A DNA stretch of 64,000 nt from Corythucha ciliata (lineage: Eukaryota > Arthropoda > Insecta > Hemiptera > Tingidae). Below, one piece after another: positions 36,996 through 58,522 of this stretch. Location of the stretch: contig CM075940.1 of assembly GCA_038030265.1 (NCBI GenBank), forward strand, positions 18,113,225 to 18,177,224. The letters run 5' to 3'. The notes under the pieces were generated by a model that was given only the letters and a program-made list of their open reading frames with translations, was not told where the DNA came from and made no database searches. The first letter of the stretch is position 1; the number at the start of each line of letters is the position of its first letter. The position numbers were made by a program, and so were the translations under genes.

Positions 36996-37199
36996 AAAAA
37001 AAAAAAAAAAAAAAAAAGTTTTTCGACAAGACGGGTGGGTGGATAGCGCTGGCTAGTGGGTAACTAAAGCATTTTCGGCTATGCGTCTACATGAAGTTTT
37101 TGTGCCTCCAGGTACGCACTATCACCAGTGCTAGTGTGTCACATTCCTCCTGAATCACTCCTGTATAAATGTATATTGGGCCGATATTTTCCCAGTGCC

Positions 37200-37231
37200 C
37201 CGGGCCGGACAAATCTGTTTATCCGCCCCTG
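37200..37231 (-). mobile_element. Orphan hAT-like terminal repeat
   Basis: Reading inward on the minus strand: CAGGGGCGGATAAACAG. It lies about 200 bp beyond the class 2 array at 36345-36995. No partner end seen. Confidence 0.4.
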
Positions 37232-37440
37232 CTCGTCCTCGATCTTCAGTCTGTTCTCATCGACGTCTTCGTCTCGATCTTCAGTCCGTACCCACCGACG
37301 TTCTCAGGCGTTCTCCTCCGTCCTCGCTAACACCTCCAAATTGGCGCCCGTTCGGCCCCTTAGCGGCCGTGGGCTGCGCCGAGATCGACCGCCGCTTCTG
37401 GCAAACCGTTCGAGAGAAAGGGAAATCCACGTTGATCTAA

Positions 37441-37690
37441 AATAGCTCATCCCGACAGAAAAAAGTGTGCTCTTTCCGAATCCGTCGTCAAAAGTTGCAA
37501 AACATTCACTCGGAAGCGAGCAACTCGCATTTTGTCGAGAAAAGTGACTTAAGCCTTAAAAATCCTTATTAAAATCACATCTCGAAGAGTTTTGATTTTC
37601 GGACCATAGTTGACGATGGGGCATTTTCGATCACAAATTAGGACTAATTTCACCCATTTTTTTGTGTACATGCCAAAACCGACCACCCTG
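37441..37690 (+). mobile_element. Half of a CAGGGTG-type (Tc1/mariner-like) MITE
   Basis: Resembles the right half of the MITE at 44645-45079, sharing GACAGAAAA, GTGTGCTCTTTCCGAATCC, CATATCTCGAAG-like and GTTTTGATTTTCGGACCAT blocks, and ends CCACCCTG followed by TA. The left half is missing. Family A copy 5 starts immediately after. Confidence 0.65.
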
Positions 37691-38805
37691 TATATATTTA
37701 TGGCTGTTTTTTGTTAGCACGTTAAGTCTCGTAGAAGTTAATTTAGAGGAACGCGCTTTGGCGTAAAAATTAGTAGTCATAAGACCCCGGTCGGTATTGC
37801 ATTTGGGCCAAATCGGTCAAAGTGGAGGGGGCGAAAGTAGTTGTTGAAATGGTTAAAAAATCACTACAAATCACCAATTGATTCTAGAAGCATCATATTC
37901 GGTACGAATACTCCATGTTAGAGTAGCCTTTGATTCCCATTTTAATTTTTTGAAAGAAACAATGGGGAGGGGGTGATCCCCTCGGGGTGGAAGTAAATGT
38001 GTGGTCTTGTTAGCACGATAACTCTCGTAGAAATTAATTTAGTGTTTCCAGATTTGGCCCAGAAATAAGAAGTCTAAAGACCCTGGTCGGTAACGCATTT
38101 GGGCCAAATAGGTCGTTGTGGTGGGCGGGGGGGGGGGGGGTAAAAGGGGTTGAAATGGTAAAAAAATCACTACAAATCACCAGTTAGTTCTAGAAGCATC
38201 ATATTCGGTACGAATAGTCCATGTTAGAGAAGCCTTTGATTCCCATTTTAATTTTTTGAAAATGTCGAGGGGGAGGGGGTGGTCCCCCGGGGTGGAAGTA
38301 AGTGTGTGGTCTTGTTAGAACGATAACTCTCGTAGAAATTAATTTGGCGGAACGCGCTTTGGCCCAGAAATCAGTAGTCATAAGACCTCGGTCGGTATTG
38401 CATTTGGGCCAAATCGGTCGACGTGGGGGGGGGGGGTAATAGTGCTTGAACTGGTAAAACAATCACTACAAATCACCAGTTGATTCCACAAGCATTTTTT
38501 TTTTTTTTTAACGATAACTTTATTGTACTAGGTAGGTACACTACAGTTTTTGCTGATGGGATAGTTGGTATACAAAATTAATGTGTAATATGTACACATT
38601 ATATTAGGTGCGATGATTCCATTTTGAAGTAGCCTTTAATTCCCATTAAGTTCAGCTTAAACAAACCCGGCAGCAAACATTATGAGGGAGGGTCAAACAT
38701 TAACAAAACAAATTATGGTCTCAACATTATTACTTCTGGGACGGCTTAGGGTATCTGTATACGAAATGGAATGCTCTCTTTCCGACCGCCAGCTGCCGGA
38801 GCGAA
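37691..38805 (+). mobile_element. Helentron-like non-autonomous element, family A copy 5
   Basis: Three tandem units begin at 37713, 38009 and 38314 (steps 296 and 305). The 3' end with TTTCCGACCGCCAGCTGCCG lies at 38768-38805. The 5' hairpin region is missing, apparently replaced by the MITE fragment ending at 37690. A foreign ~105-bp piece interrupts the third unit at about 38495-38600. Confidence 0.65.
38495..38600 (-). mobile_element. Short poly(T)-headed insertion in family A copy 5
   Basis: Compared with copy 3, extra sequence sits between AGCAT and TATATTA. It begins with a T-run on the + strand, so on the minus strand it would be an insert ending in poly(A), as for a SINE or LINE 3' end. 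CATT-like bases on both sides may be a short duplication. Confidence 0.45.
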
Positions 38806-39507
38806 TTTTTTGTTGTATTCAGTATTGGGTAGGGGGGAATGACGTTAGGAATAAATTAAGTCTATAGGGAGGGGGGCAACCCTCATGAACAGTCAGCTCT
38901 CCAGGAAATTAAAAATAAAGGGAAAATTGTGTTGTACTATTGAATTTCTACAACGATTTTTTCTTTTCAAGAGCATAGTGGGATAAAAGAATTTTTCGAG
39001 TGAATTAAAAGCGTGGCTATTACTAAAGAAGCGTGAATATTTTGGAGGGGGTGAGAGGGCCTAATTCTAATTTTGTAGTTAGATATAGAGCTGTAGCACT
39101 GGGGAGGGGGAGGGGGGCTCCATTCCCTCCAGTGATTTTACTTATCTCATTCACGCTTAGCAGAAAATATAATTCAATTCCAACATTAATTAAAATAAAA
39201 TAATTGTCAAAGTGGGCGGCGCATGTATGAATGAAATCCAGAGCCCTGAAGTGATCAAGTTAACTTATTAAGCTGCCGCTCGTCGGTAGGGAGTTGGGTC
39301 TGGGGTTGTTTACATACACCAAAAACAGAGAACAAAATTTCCTTTCTCCTTTCCATTCCTCCCTTATCAGTGATAGAGTTCTGATTGAATCCGCGTATAA
39401 TTAGTATGTCTCAGTGGGGGTGTTCTATTTCTGTTCTCCTCTAGGCACCTTACGTGTATTTCTGGCTGTGCCCTAGGCCAGTCGTGCTCGTCCATTCCCG
39501 GTACGAC
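38806..39507. other. Upstream region of sarcalumenin
   Basis: No coding sequence recognised. It should hold the promoter and 5' UTR of the gene starting at 39508, but no clear core element was identified. Confidence 0.4.
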
Positions 39508-50202
<10,695 letters not shown>

Positions 50203-50752
50203 TAGCTGAGCAATTTCTGCCTTGAATTTATTGAGGCGCCACCGAGCTGAGGGTTTTTTTTTTTCTGTCTATTCAAGACAACTGATACACGTACAACTAC
50301 GTACAAATTAAGTTACACAAAAAACAGATAATTAAACTAAAAAATTCTAAATTTCCTAATGCTTGTCCCCTCAGACTGATAAATTTAAGCTCTCTTTTAA
50401 AGAAAAAAATCATAAAATAAGCTTAGGTTGTATTATTGTTATTGTATTTATCATCTGGCTGTCAAATTGAATTGCTTTATTTTTGTCTAAGAAGAGTATT
50501 TATTTTGTGTATTGTTTTACTTGTTGTCTTCTTAATGGACATTCCAGAATTGAACGAAAGAAAAGAGTTAGGACTCCCGAGCGTTTGAAAAAAACAACAA
50601 AAACCAACATCATTCACAGCTCCCAGCTCTGGTGTGCTCAGTGAGAAGAAGCAAGAGATACAGAAAAGGAGTGACAAAAAATGAACAAACATGCATTTTC
50701 AAGTTTTAGGCACAAGACAATGATTTTCTGCATTTAAACAGCTAAATTTATG

Positions 50753-50758
50753 AATAAA
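50753..50758 (+). terminator. Polyadenylation signal, sarcalumenin
   Basis: AATAAA about 550 bp after the stop; another lies near 50930. Which is used cannot be told from sequence. Confidence 0.45.
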
Positions 50759-51026
50759 ATATTCTGGTTTCCTCATAAATTATTTTCTTAATGGAAAAAA
50801 AATCGGGTAGTCAGCAATTAATAAGTTTAAGAACACCTCAAAGGTGGATATTACAAAAAGCGCTACACGACCAGTCCTGAAAGGGAAGTCAGTACAGGCT
50901 GAACGATGATATTTGTTTGGAACAGAAACAATAAAAATTTATTTTAATTCGAATTGATTTTTTGTGCACGTGTTTCTACTGCCCCCCCCCCCCCCAACAA
51001 CACCCATATTACTAACCCACGGACGG

Positions 51027-51211
51027 GAACCCAACAAATGGTTGCGCCGACAAATGGGTACAACAGGGGGAGAGGGAAATTTCCCCTATGCACCCATTTG
51101 TCAGGTCAGAGAAAGGCCTGACAAATGGGTACATGACAAATGGGTGCGAATAAAAAAAAAACGCACGTACCCATTTGTCAGGAGTTGTCCCGACAAATGG
51201 GTGCACCTCCG
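51027..51211. repeat. Cluster of ACAAATGGGT motifs in both orientations
   Basis: Within 185 bp there are six exact ACAAATGGGT or inverse ACCCATTTGT motifs plus one variant (ACAAATGGTT). Neighbouring pairs are inverted, for example ACCCATTTGTCAGG facing CCTGACAAATGGGT, so several hairpins can form. It follows a C-run at 50983-50995. Confidence 0.8.
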
Positions 51212-52293
51212 AAGTTAGCTACTAACGTTTGCTCCGTGTAGTCTTGACATTAGGCGGGAGAATTACTTCGTTCACCGTTCCGTTCGCATGAAGATTTGCC
51301 AAATTTCTGAAATTGTCTTGCCATAAGCTCGCCTTGAAGTATGAGGAAAAGTTAGGTGATTCATACTGGCACCGCATTCCACATTCCAACAACCAAACGA
51401 AGTCCGAAATTATTTCCTTATTCGATCCTAAAACGACTGGCCTAAATCATGCGTTGAAAGAATAATGTACCTACATTAAAGCACACAATGTACAACACAT
51501 ACAATGAGGAAGTTTCACATTTTCCAAAAATATTTGGATTTATCCATATTATTTGGAAATATCCATGGGTGGATCACAGCAGCCAATATTCCACAACAAT
51601 ACTGATGATGAGGCCTGTAGTTAAGCACGATTTTGGGTCGGCGAGTGTTCGACACACCAGCGACGAAATGAAGCTGATAACTCGAAAGAAACGTTTTAGA
51701 CACAATTTCGAGGCACTTTTGGGTTCATTGAGACAGGTCGGTTATACATTATATTGTGACTAATAGCGTTTTCCATGTGCATAACATTCTGCTCTAGAGC
51801 AATTCATTTCCATCCGTCTTCTCCATTAACATTTATGTTTTAATTCAGAGAGGACGAGCATTTTTCTATTTGCATTATAATCTCTATTTTAGTGTAAATA
51901 AACGTGGAAAATAAATTTGTCCGCTAATTCCGACCCATGCAACTTCCTCATTATTAAAAACAAAAATACATCAAGGCAAAAACCTTCCCAGAATCAATAG
52001 GGGTAGGTGCCCAATTTAAAAATCATTATTTCGGTAAATAAGTAAACAGATGTTGCGTTTGTTCGGTAGCGCGAGGGCAAAGGGGGTGGAATTTTACTTG
52101 AATGCAGAGAAATAATCCTTTACCGGGTTAAAAAAAAGAACGGAACTTATTATATCGGTAGAGAAGTAAACAAATGCTGAAGTCCACGTTTCTTTGGTTA
52201 CGCTACGGTAGGGAGTTTTTTTCACAAGACCCAAAGTACATAAATTGTATTAAGTTTATGAAAAACAAAACAAACAAACATTTTTAATCAAAG
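51212..52293. other. Gene-free stretch
   Basis: No gene or repeat recognised between the motif cluster and the gypsy element. Confidence 0.5.
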
Positions 52294-52398
52294 TGAAATA
52301 ACTTGACTTTTCTAGTTTACAGACAAAACCGGACTGAACTTTTTATTATTAAAATCCAAACATAAACATGTGTTATTTTAGAAAGATACTTCACAACA
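52294..52398 (-). repeat. 3' LTR (105 bp)
   Basis: On the minus strand it runs TGTTGTGAAG ... GTTATTTCA and contains AATAAAAAG. Identical by eye to 56183-56287. The purine tract GAAGAGGAAGAAGTG lies just inside. Confidence 0.9.
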
Positions 52399-52423
52399 TT
52401 ACACTTCTTCCTCTTCAAGCTCT

Positions 52424-55075
52424 TCAACTTCCTAGGAACGACAACAGTTGATTTAAATGTCTTTTGCATATTTGTCCAGAGTCATCGAGCTTCACCAAAT
52501 AGGTTCTGTCTCCTAGCGCTTTGATCACTACAGCTTTCTTCCACTTCTTCCTTTCCGAATTTTGATGATAGACTCGAGCCATAACGTTTTCTCCGACTTG
52601 AAAATAACGTATTCTTTTTGTTTTTTGAACACTTTCGTTTTGAACATCCGGTTCTTTTGGTTTGCAGATCAAATCCAGTCGTGAATTAATCTCTCTGCCC
52701 AGCATCAAAAATGCTGGAGTCTTTCCTGTAGATTGGTGGACCGAGATTCTATAATAAAAAAGATAGCGTTGAATAGCATTTCCCAAGGTTGAACTTATTT
52801 TGTCATTTAAACATTTTTGTATGCCTTTTTTAGCCGATTTCACACTATTCTCAGCTAGTCCATTCGTTGCTGGATGATAAGGAGGTGAAGTTTTGTGACG
52901 AATCCCGTTCCTTAGACAGAAATCCTGAAATTGCGACGATACAAACTGTGGCCCGTTGTCACTCACGATTTCCTTGGGCAGACCAAAACGAGAAAACATG
53001 TCATTCAACTTTTGAATCGTTGCTTCTGCATCTGTCCTATTCATTTCATAAATTTCAGGCCACTTACTGTAGGCATCTGTAATAACCAAACACATTTTTG
53101 ATTTAATGGGTCCGAAAAAATCCACATGAATCCTATCCATAGGCCTGTTCGTAACAGCCCACTGCTTTACTTGAATTTTCGGTGGATTACTTCTAAGCTC
53201 CATGCAGCACACGCAACTTTTAACCATTCTTTCGATTTCGGCGTCCAATGTCGGCCACCAAAAATATGAACGAGCTCTAGCCTTCATTTTGCTCATTCCT
53301 AAATGTGATGCGTGAAGCTCATTGAGTAGGCTGCGCTGAAGATTGTTGGGAATGACAATTCTGTATCCCCACATAACTACTCCACTGTCGACATAAAGGT
53401 CTTCCCTCCTTCGAAAATAAGGAATCATACATCTTTCCACCAAGTTTGGCCAGCCTTCTTGAACGAATTTAAACACTTTCGCTAGAACCGTATCCTTCTC
53501 TGTTTCTTTTTGGATGTTCTTGAAATTAATTGGAAGTTTTTGCTCCACTTATGCATTTGTACGTAATCCATGCCTTGTTCCGTGGCCTTGGTCGGCTGTG
53601 TCCCACTGGGCAGTCTCGAAAATCCATCAGCAACGTTTCTTGAGCTTGGAATATACTTAATTGAATAGTTGAAACCGGATACAAAGAGCGCCCATCGCTG
53701 AATCCTTCCTGCAGCCATTTCCGGCAAACCACGATGTTCTCCAAAAAGAGCCAAAAGTGGTTTATGGTCCGTGAACAATTCAAAGTTCATCCCCATTAAA
53801 TACTGGTATAACTTATTTAGAGCCCAATAAATAGCGAGAGCTTCTTTATGGACCATAGAATAATTTTGTTCAGCTTTGGACAGTACCCTCGAAATAAACA
53901 TGACTGGTCTATCCGATCCATCCCGTGTCTCCTGCATAAGCACCGCTCCGATTCCTATTTTAGATGCATCACAAAAAAGTTTGGTCGGTCGAAGAGGATC
54001 AAAATGAGCCAAACACTCTTCTGATAACACCTTCAATTTAGCCGTATTAAAAGCGTTTTCACATTTCTTATTCCACACAAACGGATTACCCTTCTTCAGC
54101 AAATTATACATAGGATAAAGAATTTCCGACAGATTTTTAATAAAACGACCATAATAATTTACCATTCCCACAAAAGCTTTTACCTCGGTAGTGTTTGTTG
54201 GCCTCTTAACGTCGCGAAGGCTCTTTGTTTTTTCCGAATCTTTTTTAATTCCCTGAGCACTTATTATATGGCCTAAATAACTAACTTCTTTTTGAAAAAA
54301 TTTACATTTTTCTAAATTTAGTCGGAATCCAGCTTTGCAAAGTCGATCAAATACAGCTGATAAATTTTTTACGTGGTCGTCCCGTGAATTCCCGGTTACT
54401 ATCAAGTCATCTAGAAAGTTAACAACGCCAGGAATACCTTGAATACATTTTTCTACTATTTTTTGAAACAGTGCTACAGCTGGTTTTGTCCCGAACGGAA
54501 GTCTGTTCACCTTAAAAATGCCTCTGTGCGTCGACCATGCCAATAAATGTTTTGTTTCCTCTTCTAATTCCAAATGGTTGTACGCTTTTTGAAAATCTAG
54601 CTTCGTGAATTCAGTCCCCCCTTTTAAAGCCAGCATTAACTCTTCTAGCCTCGGTAAAGGATGCTTAATATCTTCTAAATACTTGTTCAGTCAGCTTTTA
54701 ATTAGCGCACAACCGAATAGATCCATTCGGCTTCAAAATTGGAACCAAGGGAGTTCCCCATTCGCTAGTATCTATTTTTGAAATCATACCAGACGCTTCC
54801 AGTTCATCCAGTTCAATGTTTACTTTTTCTTGAAATGCAAACGGAATCGGCCTTGGCTTGAAAAATCTTGGTTTGGCGTTGTCCTTTACGTTTAGTTTAA
54901 TTGTTTCGTACCGATAGCGGCCCACTCCCGGTTGAAATAAATCCTTGTACTGTTTAAATAAATTATTTAAATCGTCATAAGCATTAACAATTACTTTATT
55001 CAAATGAATTAAACTTATTCCACTGAGCGTTAACCACTCACGCCCCAGAAGAGCTCTCGATGCGTTCCGAACCAC
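52424..55075 (-). pseudogene. Pol (RT, RNase H, integrase) of Mag-like element, frame-broken
   Basis: Three pieces. 54698-55075: RT start (GTPLVPILKPNGSIRLC) ending in a stop at the usual DYK position. 53482-54636, different frame: RT with FTKLDFQKAYNHLEL and catalytic VVNFLDDLIV, then RNase H (LFCDASKIGIG, HKEALAIYWAL, FTDHKPLL, RNVADGFSRLP). 52424-53548, shifted again: integrase with zinc-binding H-H and CVCC, IHVDFFGPI, IVSDNGPQF and GLAENSVKS (D, D-35-E), then a basic C-terminal region. Domain order and key residues are intact, but frame breaks lie near 55075, 54700-54640 and 53545. The pieces were not joined. Confidence 0.9.
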
Positions 55076-56151
55076 AGTCTTCCGATAAAACGTTTTCTTT
55101 CGAATTCTGCCTCTGCTTGAATCACTCCGACTGGGTACACAATTTCTCCTCCAAAACCTCTTAAACGGACCAGCGTTGGTTCCATTTTCAGCTCAGGAAA
55201 TTTCTTCTTGTACACACCAAGAGGAATAATCGAAACTCCTGCACCCGTGTCTAGTTCCATGCTTATCGAATGAGACGCGAACTTCGCCGATACTATTATA
55301 GGCTCCGCACAAGCCGTTACAACCGAAAACATCTCCACTATGTGGATTTCTTCCTCCACAGACTGTACTTTCTGGTCCTTGTGACAAACTGCCATCAAAT
55401 GCCCCTTTTCATGACATTTTCTGCACGTATAATTTTTGAATTTGCAGCTATGAGACTCATGATTTTCTTTCCCACAGTGTTTACATTTTCTGGTATTTCT
55501 TCCTCCAAATGCCGATGAAGTATTGAATACTGTCGCCTCTTCCAGCTGATTTTTTTCACCTTCTTCTTTCGAGCTCGCTTCTTTCTTTAAGGCTAGTTCG
55601 TAGAAATCCAACAACGTCTTCTTTTTTGGGTCTTCTTCACAAAGACGGTCCAGAATCCCACCGTCAAGCAACCCACATACAAATTTATACTTTAAAAATT
55701 CCTCTAGTTGTTCCCCGAATTTACAAGGAATTGCCGTCTTCTTCACCTTCCGAAACCAGCTCGACACTGATTCACCTGACAGTTGCCTGAGGCCATGAAA
55801 AACGCGTCTTTTCCTCAACAACGACACTCTCGACTCAAACTGTGTGGATAAAAGAGTACAGATTTCGGAAAAACTCAACTCTGCCGGTTTTTTAGGGTCG
55901 CAGATGTCGCGAAGAAGAGCGTAAGCTTCATTGCCCATGACGGTAACTAAAATAGGGACTTTCTTTTCTTCACTGGTAGCATTCATAACGAAAAATTGTT
56001 CTAGTCTCTCTTGATAAAGCGACCAGTCCTCGGAAACATCGAACTCCTTCAACAACGCCACGTTAGTCACACCGTTGGTCTCCTCCTTAGTTACAACGTC
56101 ATCTGTCCTGACTGGTTGTTCTCGAAAACTTCTTTTCTTCCCGAGTACCAT
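55030..56151 (-). CDS. Gag and protease of Mag-like element
   Basis: A 373-residue frame. The first ~200 residues are a gag capsid-like region (SVSSWFRKVKKTA, FKYKFVCGLLDGG-like). Two CCHC knuckles follow (CKHCGKENHESHSC and CRKCHEKGHLMAVC), both C-x2-C-x4-H-x4-C. Near residue 300 is the protease motif MELDTGAGVSII, with DTGAG as active site. The frame ends soon after the protease in a run that does not match the family; the continuing Pol sequence (RNASRALLGREWL) is in another frame from about 55080. Confidence 0.85.
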   Translation of the reverse strand: MVLGKKRSFREQPVRTDDVVTKEETNGVTNVALLKEFDVSEDWSLYQERLEQFFVMNATSEEKKVPILVTVMGNEAYALLRDICDPKKPAELSFSEICTLLSTQFESRVSLLRKRRVFHGLRQLSGESVSSWFRKVKKTAIPCKFGEQLEEFLKYKFVCGLLDGGILDRLCEEDPKKKTLLDFYELALKKEASSKEEGEKNQLEEATVFNTSSAFGGRNTRKCKHCGKENHESHSCKFKNYTCRKCHEKGHLMAVCHKDQKVQSVEEEIHIVEMFSVVTACAEPIIVSAKFASHSISMELDTGAGVSIIPLGVYKKKFPELKMEPTLVRLRGFGGEIVYPVGVIQAEAEFERKRFIGRLWFGTHRELFWGVSG

Positions 56152-56170
56152 TCTACAGCTTAATTTTTAA

Positions 56171-56181
56171 TCCTGTCGCCA
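56171..56181 (-). other. Primer-binding-site-like sequence
   Basis: One base inside the 5' LTR the minus strand reads TGGCGACAGGA. TGG followed by tRNA 3'-end complement is the usual start of a retrotransposon PBS; which tRNA is not determined. Confidence 0.55.
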
Positions 56182-56182
56182 C

Positions 56183-56287
56183 TGAAATAACTTGACTTTT
56201 CTAGTTTACAGACAAAACCGGACTGAACTTTTTATTATTAAAATCCAAACATAAACATGTGTTATTTTAGAAAGATACTTCACAACA
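56183..56287 (-). repeat. 5' LTR (105 bp)
   Basis: Identical to the 3' LTR at 52294-52398, with TG...CA ends on the minus strand. Confidence 0.9.
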
Positions 56288-56404
56288 TTGCTTGTCTTGG
56301 AGATAATCTTGGAAAAATAAAAAGAGAATAATAAGGTTCATATTTTAATTCCACTTGTAAAAAGGTTTGGTTGATCTCACTTGGTGTTCAGATCTTCTCC
56401 AAAT

Positions 56405-56600
56405 CTTTGAAGCCCTCATTCGTTCAAAAATAGACTTCGCTAGCGTTGTCTACGGTTCCGCCCGTAAATCATGACTCTTACCAGTAGAGCGTGCCTTCGA
56501 CCAAGGCCTGCGCACTGCTCTAGGGTCATTTCGCACGAGTCCGGTGGACTCACTCTATACATTGTCCTATGTCCTCCCAACTACCGTTAAGCCAATGCCG
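56405..56600 (+). pseudogene. Jockey/R1-like RT C-terminal fragment
   Basis: The + strand encodes FEALIRSKIDFASVVYGSA, then after an in-frame TGA near 56470, RAFDQGLRTALGSFRTSPV and DSLYTLS. These match the conserved post-RT segment of Jockey-type LINEs (IRSKLDYGxxVYGSA ... GLRLALGAFRTSPV). It is short, broken and without the catalytic domain. Confidence 0.75.
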
Positions 56601-56832
56601 CCATCAGCTGATGTTAAAATATGGAGTATCCCTAAAATCCGAACCTTCGAGCCGTTAACATCGTTCGGAGCTACCAAGAAATTTAAACAGTATTGTGTAA
56701 TAGTTAAACATGGTGTGGTGGTGACACCAATGCTAGAGTGAATACTAAGCCTACTGGTGGACAGGCTGAAGTGATCCAGCCCAGCAGAAATGAGTACTGC
56801 ACCGATGAGGAGGATCTTGAGCGAGAGACAAA

Positions 56833-57150
56833 TTGGATTCTCAAAAAAAGAATAAAAAAGATTGCAAGAAAATAAAAGCGGAATCATCGCCGGAAATTGA
56901 GGACAGAACTCCAGAAGGAAAGAAAACTCCGATTATGCAAGGTAAAAAGCAACCTGCCCCTTCACCAATCAACGTTAGTGGGTTGAAAGACTATTCTGAC
57001 CTCCGTCGAATTATTACGGCAGTTATTAATGATAATGAACAATGGAAGGTGACCTCATTGAGGAATAATGTTTGGAAAATAAATGTTTTCAGCGAAGAAG
57101 CGTATAGGAATTTAACGCAAAAATTGAACAAACATAGCCGACCGATTTGT
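56833..57150 (+). pseudogene. LINE ORF1 fragment with pre-C2HC domain
   Basis: A basic Lys-rich start is followed by SPINVSGLKDYSDLRRIITA, NNVWKINVFSEEAYRNLTQK and LNKHSRPI. This is the pattern of the pre-C2HC domain found in ORF1 (gag-like) proteins of Jockey-type LINEs. The zinc knuckles that should follow are missing because family A copy 6 begins at about 57146; the frame's last ten residues are family A sequence. It lies downstream of, but in the same orientation as, the RT fragment at 56405. Confidence 0.7.
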
Positions 57151-58155
57151 GAGACCATGATTTGTTTCGTTAATGTTTGACCCTTCCTCGTACTGTTTGA
57201 TGACGGGTTTTTTTAAGGTGAACTTGATGGGAATCAAAGGCTACTTCAAAATGAAATCATCGTACCGATTATAATGCTTCTGGAACCAACTGGTGATTTG
57301 TAGTGATTTTTTGTAGTGATGGAATATCGACCGGGGTCTTATGACTACTGATTTTTGTGCCACAGCGCGTTCCGCTAAATTAATTTCTTTCTAGAGTTAT
57401 CGTGCTAACGAGACCAGACTTACTTCCACTCCTGGGGCACCACCCCTCCACCTTGACTTTTTCAAAAAATTAAAATGGAAATCAAAGGCTAGTCTATTAT
57501 GGAGTATACGTACCGAATATGATGCTTCTAGATTCAACTGGTGATTTGTAGTGATTTTTTGACCATTTCAAGCCCTATTTCCCCCCCCCCCCCTCCACCA
57601 CGACCGATTGGGCCCAAATGGAATACCAACCGGAGACTTATGACTACTGATTTTTGTGCCAAAGCGCGTTCCGCTAAATTAATTTCTTCGAGAGTTATCG
57701 TGTTAACAAGACCACAGACTTACTTCCGCTCCGGGGGCACCACCCCCTCCACCTTGACTTTTTCAAAAAATTAAAATGGGAATGAAAGGCTAGTCTAATA
57801 TGTAGTATACATACCGAATATGATGCTTCTAGAATCAACTGGTGATTTTTGGTGATTTTTTGACCATTTCAAGCCCTACTTCCCCCCCCCCCACCTTGAC
57901 CGATTTGGCCCAAATGCAATACCGACCGGGGTCTTATAACTACTGATTTTTGTGCCAAACCGCGTTCCGCTAAATTAACTTCTACGAGAGTTATTGTGCT
58001 AACAAGAAAACGGTCATATATATATATATATGAATTCCGGAGACCACTGAATTCGTGTTCTAGAGGTTCTGAAACGTGAAAAAAACATGACATGACCCAT
58101 GTTTGCCACCATCACGACGAGACCAATAGTGCATTTTTCAGAATGAAATGCACTA
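57146..58155 (-). mobile_element. Helentron-like non-autonomous element, family A copy 6
   Basis: Inverse orientation. The 5' hairpin is at 58127-58155, followed by the GTCTCGTCGTGATGGTGGC region and the (TA)n tract, then three ~296-bp units whose starts (inverse of GTTAGC) lie near 58004, 57708 and 57408. The match to other copies continues to about 57146 and stops before the terminal hairpin, so the 3' end is truncated against the LINE ORF1 fragment. Confidence 0.65.
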
Positions 58156-58339
58156 AAATGGGCCAGCGCTCATTTTAAAGCTAAATGAATTTGCTACTTC
58201 TTTTTCCTCGAACAAAATAGGATCAAAAAACAATTTGTCAATTTTTTCCCTAATTTGAAGTTTTCAAATTTGATTTTGACAGAATACTGCAATTTTTTTG
58301 GTCAAATTTATATCTCGAGAGTCGGATAGCGAATAAATA

Positions 58340-58480
58340 GCATGTACATCACGGGGTAAAAGAACCTCTTTGTTCCGGTTTGAGCCCCTGGCGACTCCCT
58401 GGACCCAGACCTACGGCGGTATACGACGACAATTCAGGGCAATTTGTAGGCGAGGGGGATTGGACGGGCTCCAGGAATCA
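58340..58480 (+). mobile_element. LTR-element fragment related to 23615-23745
   Basis: Shares ATGTACATCAC, GGACCCAGACC and ACGGCGGTA in the same order with the segment inside the LTR at 23236-23997. Both look like the region around an LTR/leader border. It lies 40-180 bp upstream of the DUF4806 gene start and might contribute 5' UTR or promoter. Confidence 0.45.
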
Positions 58481-58522
58481 CATGTCAAACCCCACTATAT
58501 ATGTGTTTTTAAATAGGCGAAA

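Larger units (their letters stand above)
52294..56287 (-). mobile_element. Mag-like Ty3/gypsy LTR retrotransposon
   Basis: A 4.0-kb minus-strand element with identical 105-bp LTRs, a PBS-like site, gag with two CCHC knuckles, protease, RT, RNase H and integrase in gypsy order, and a purine tract before the 3' LTR. Very short LTRs and two zinc knuckles fit the Mag lineage. The polyprotein has at least three frame breaks, so this copy cannot make an intact Pol as read. No target duplication is evident (left flank ..TCAAAG, right flank TTGCTT..). Confidence 0.9.

Noticed and set aside
56544..56741. Independent small gene on the plus strand
   Set aside because: Its first third is the end of a LINE RT fragment with a stop just upstream; it is transposon debris.
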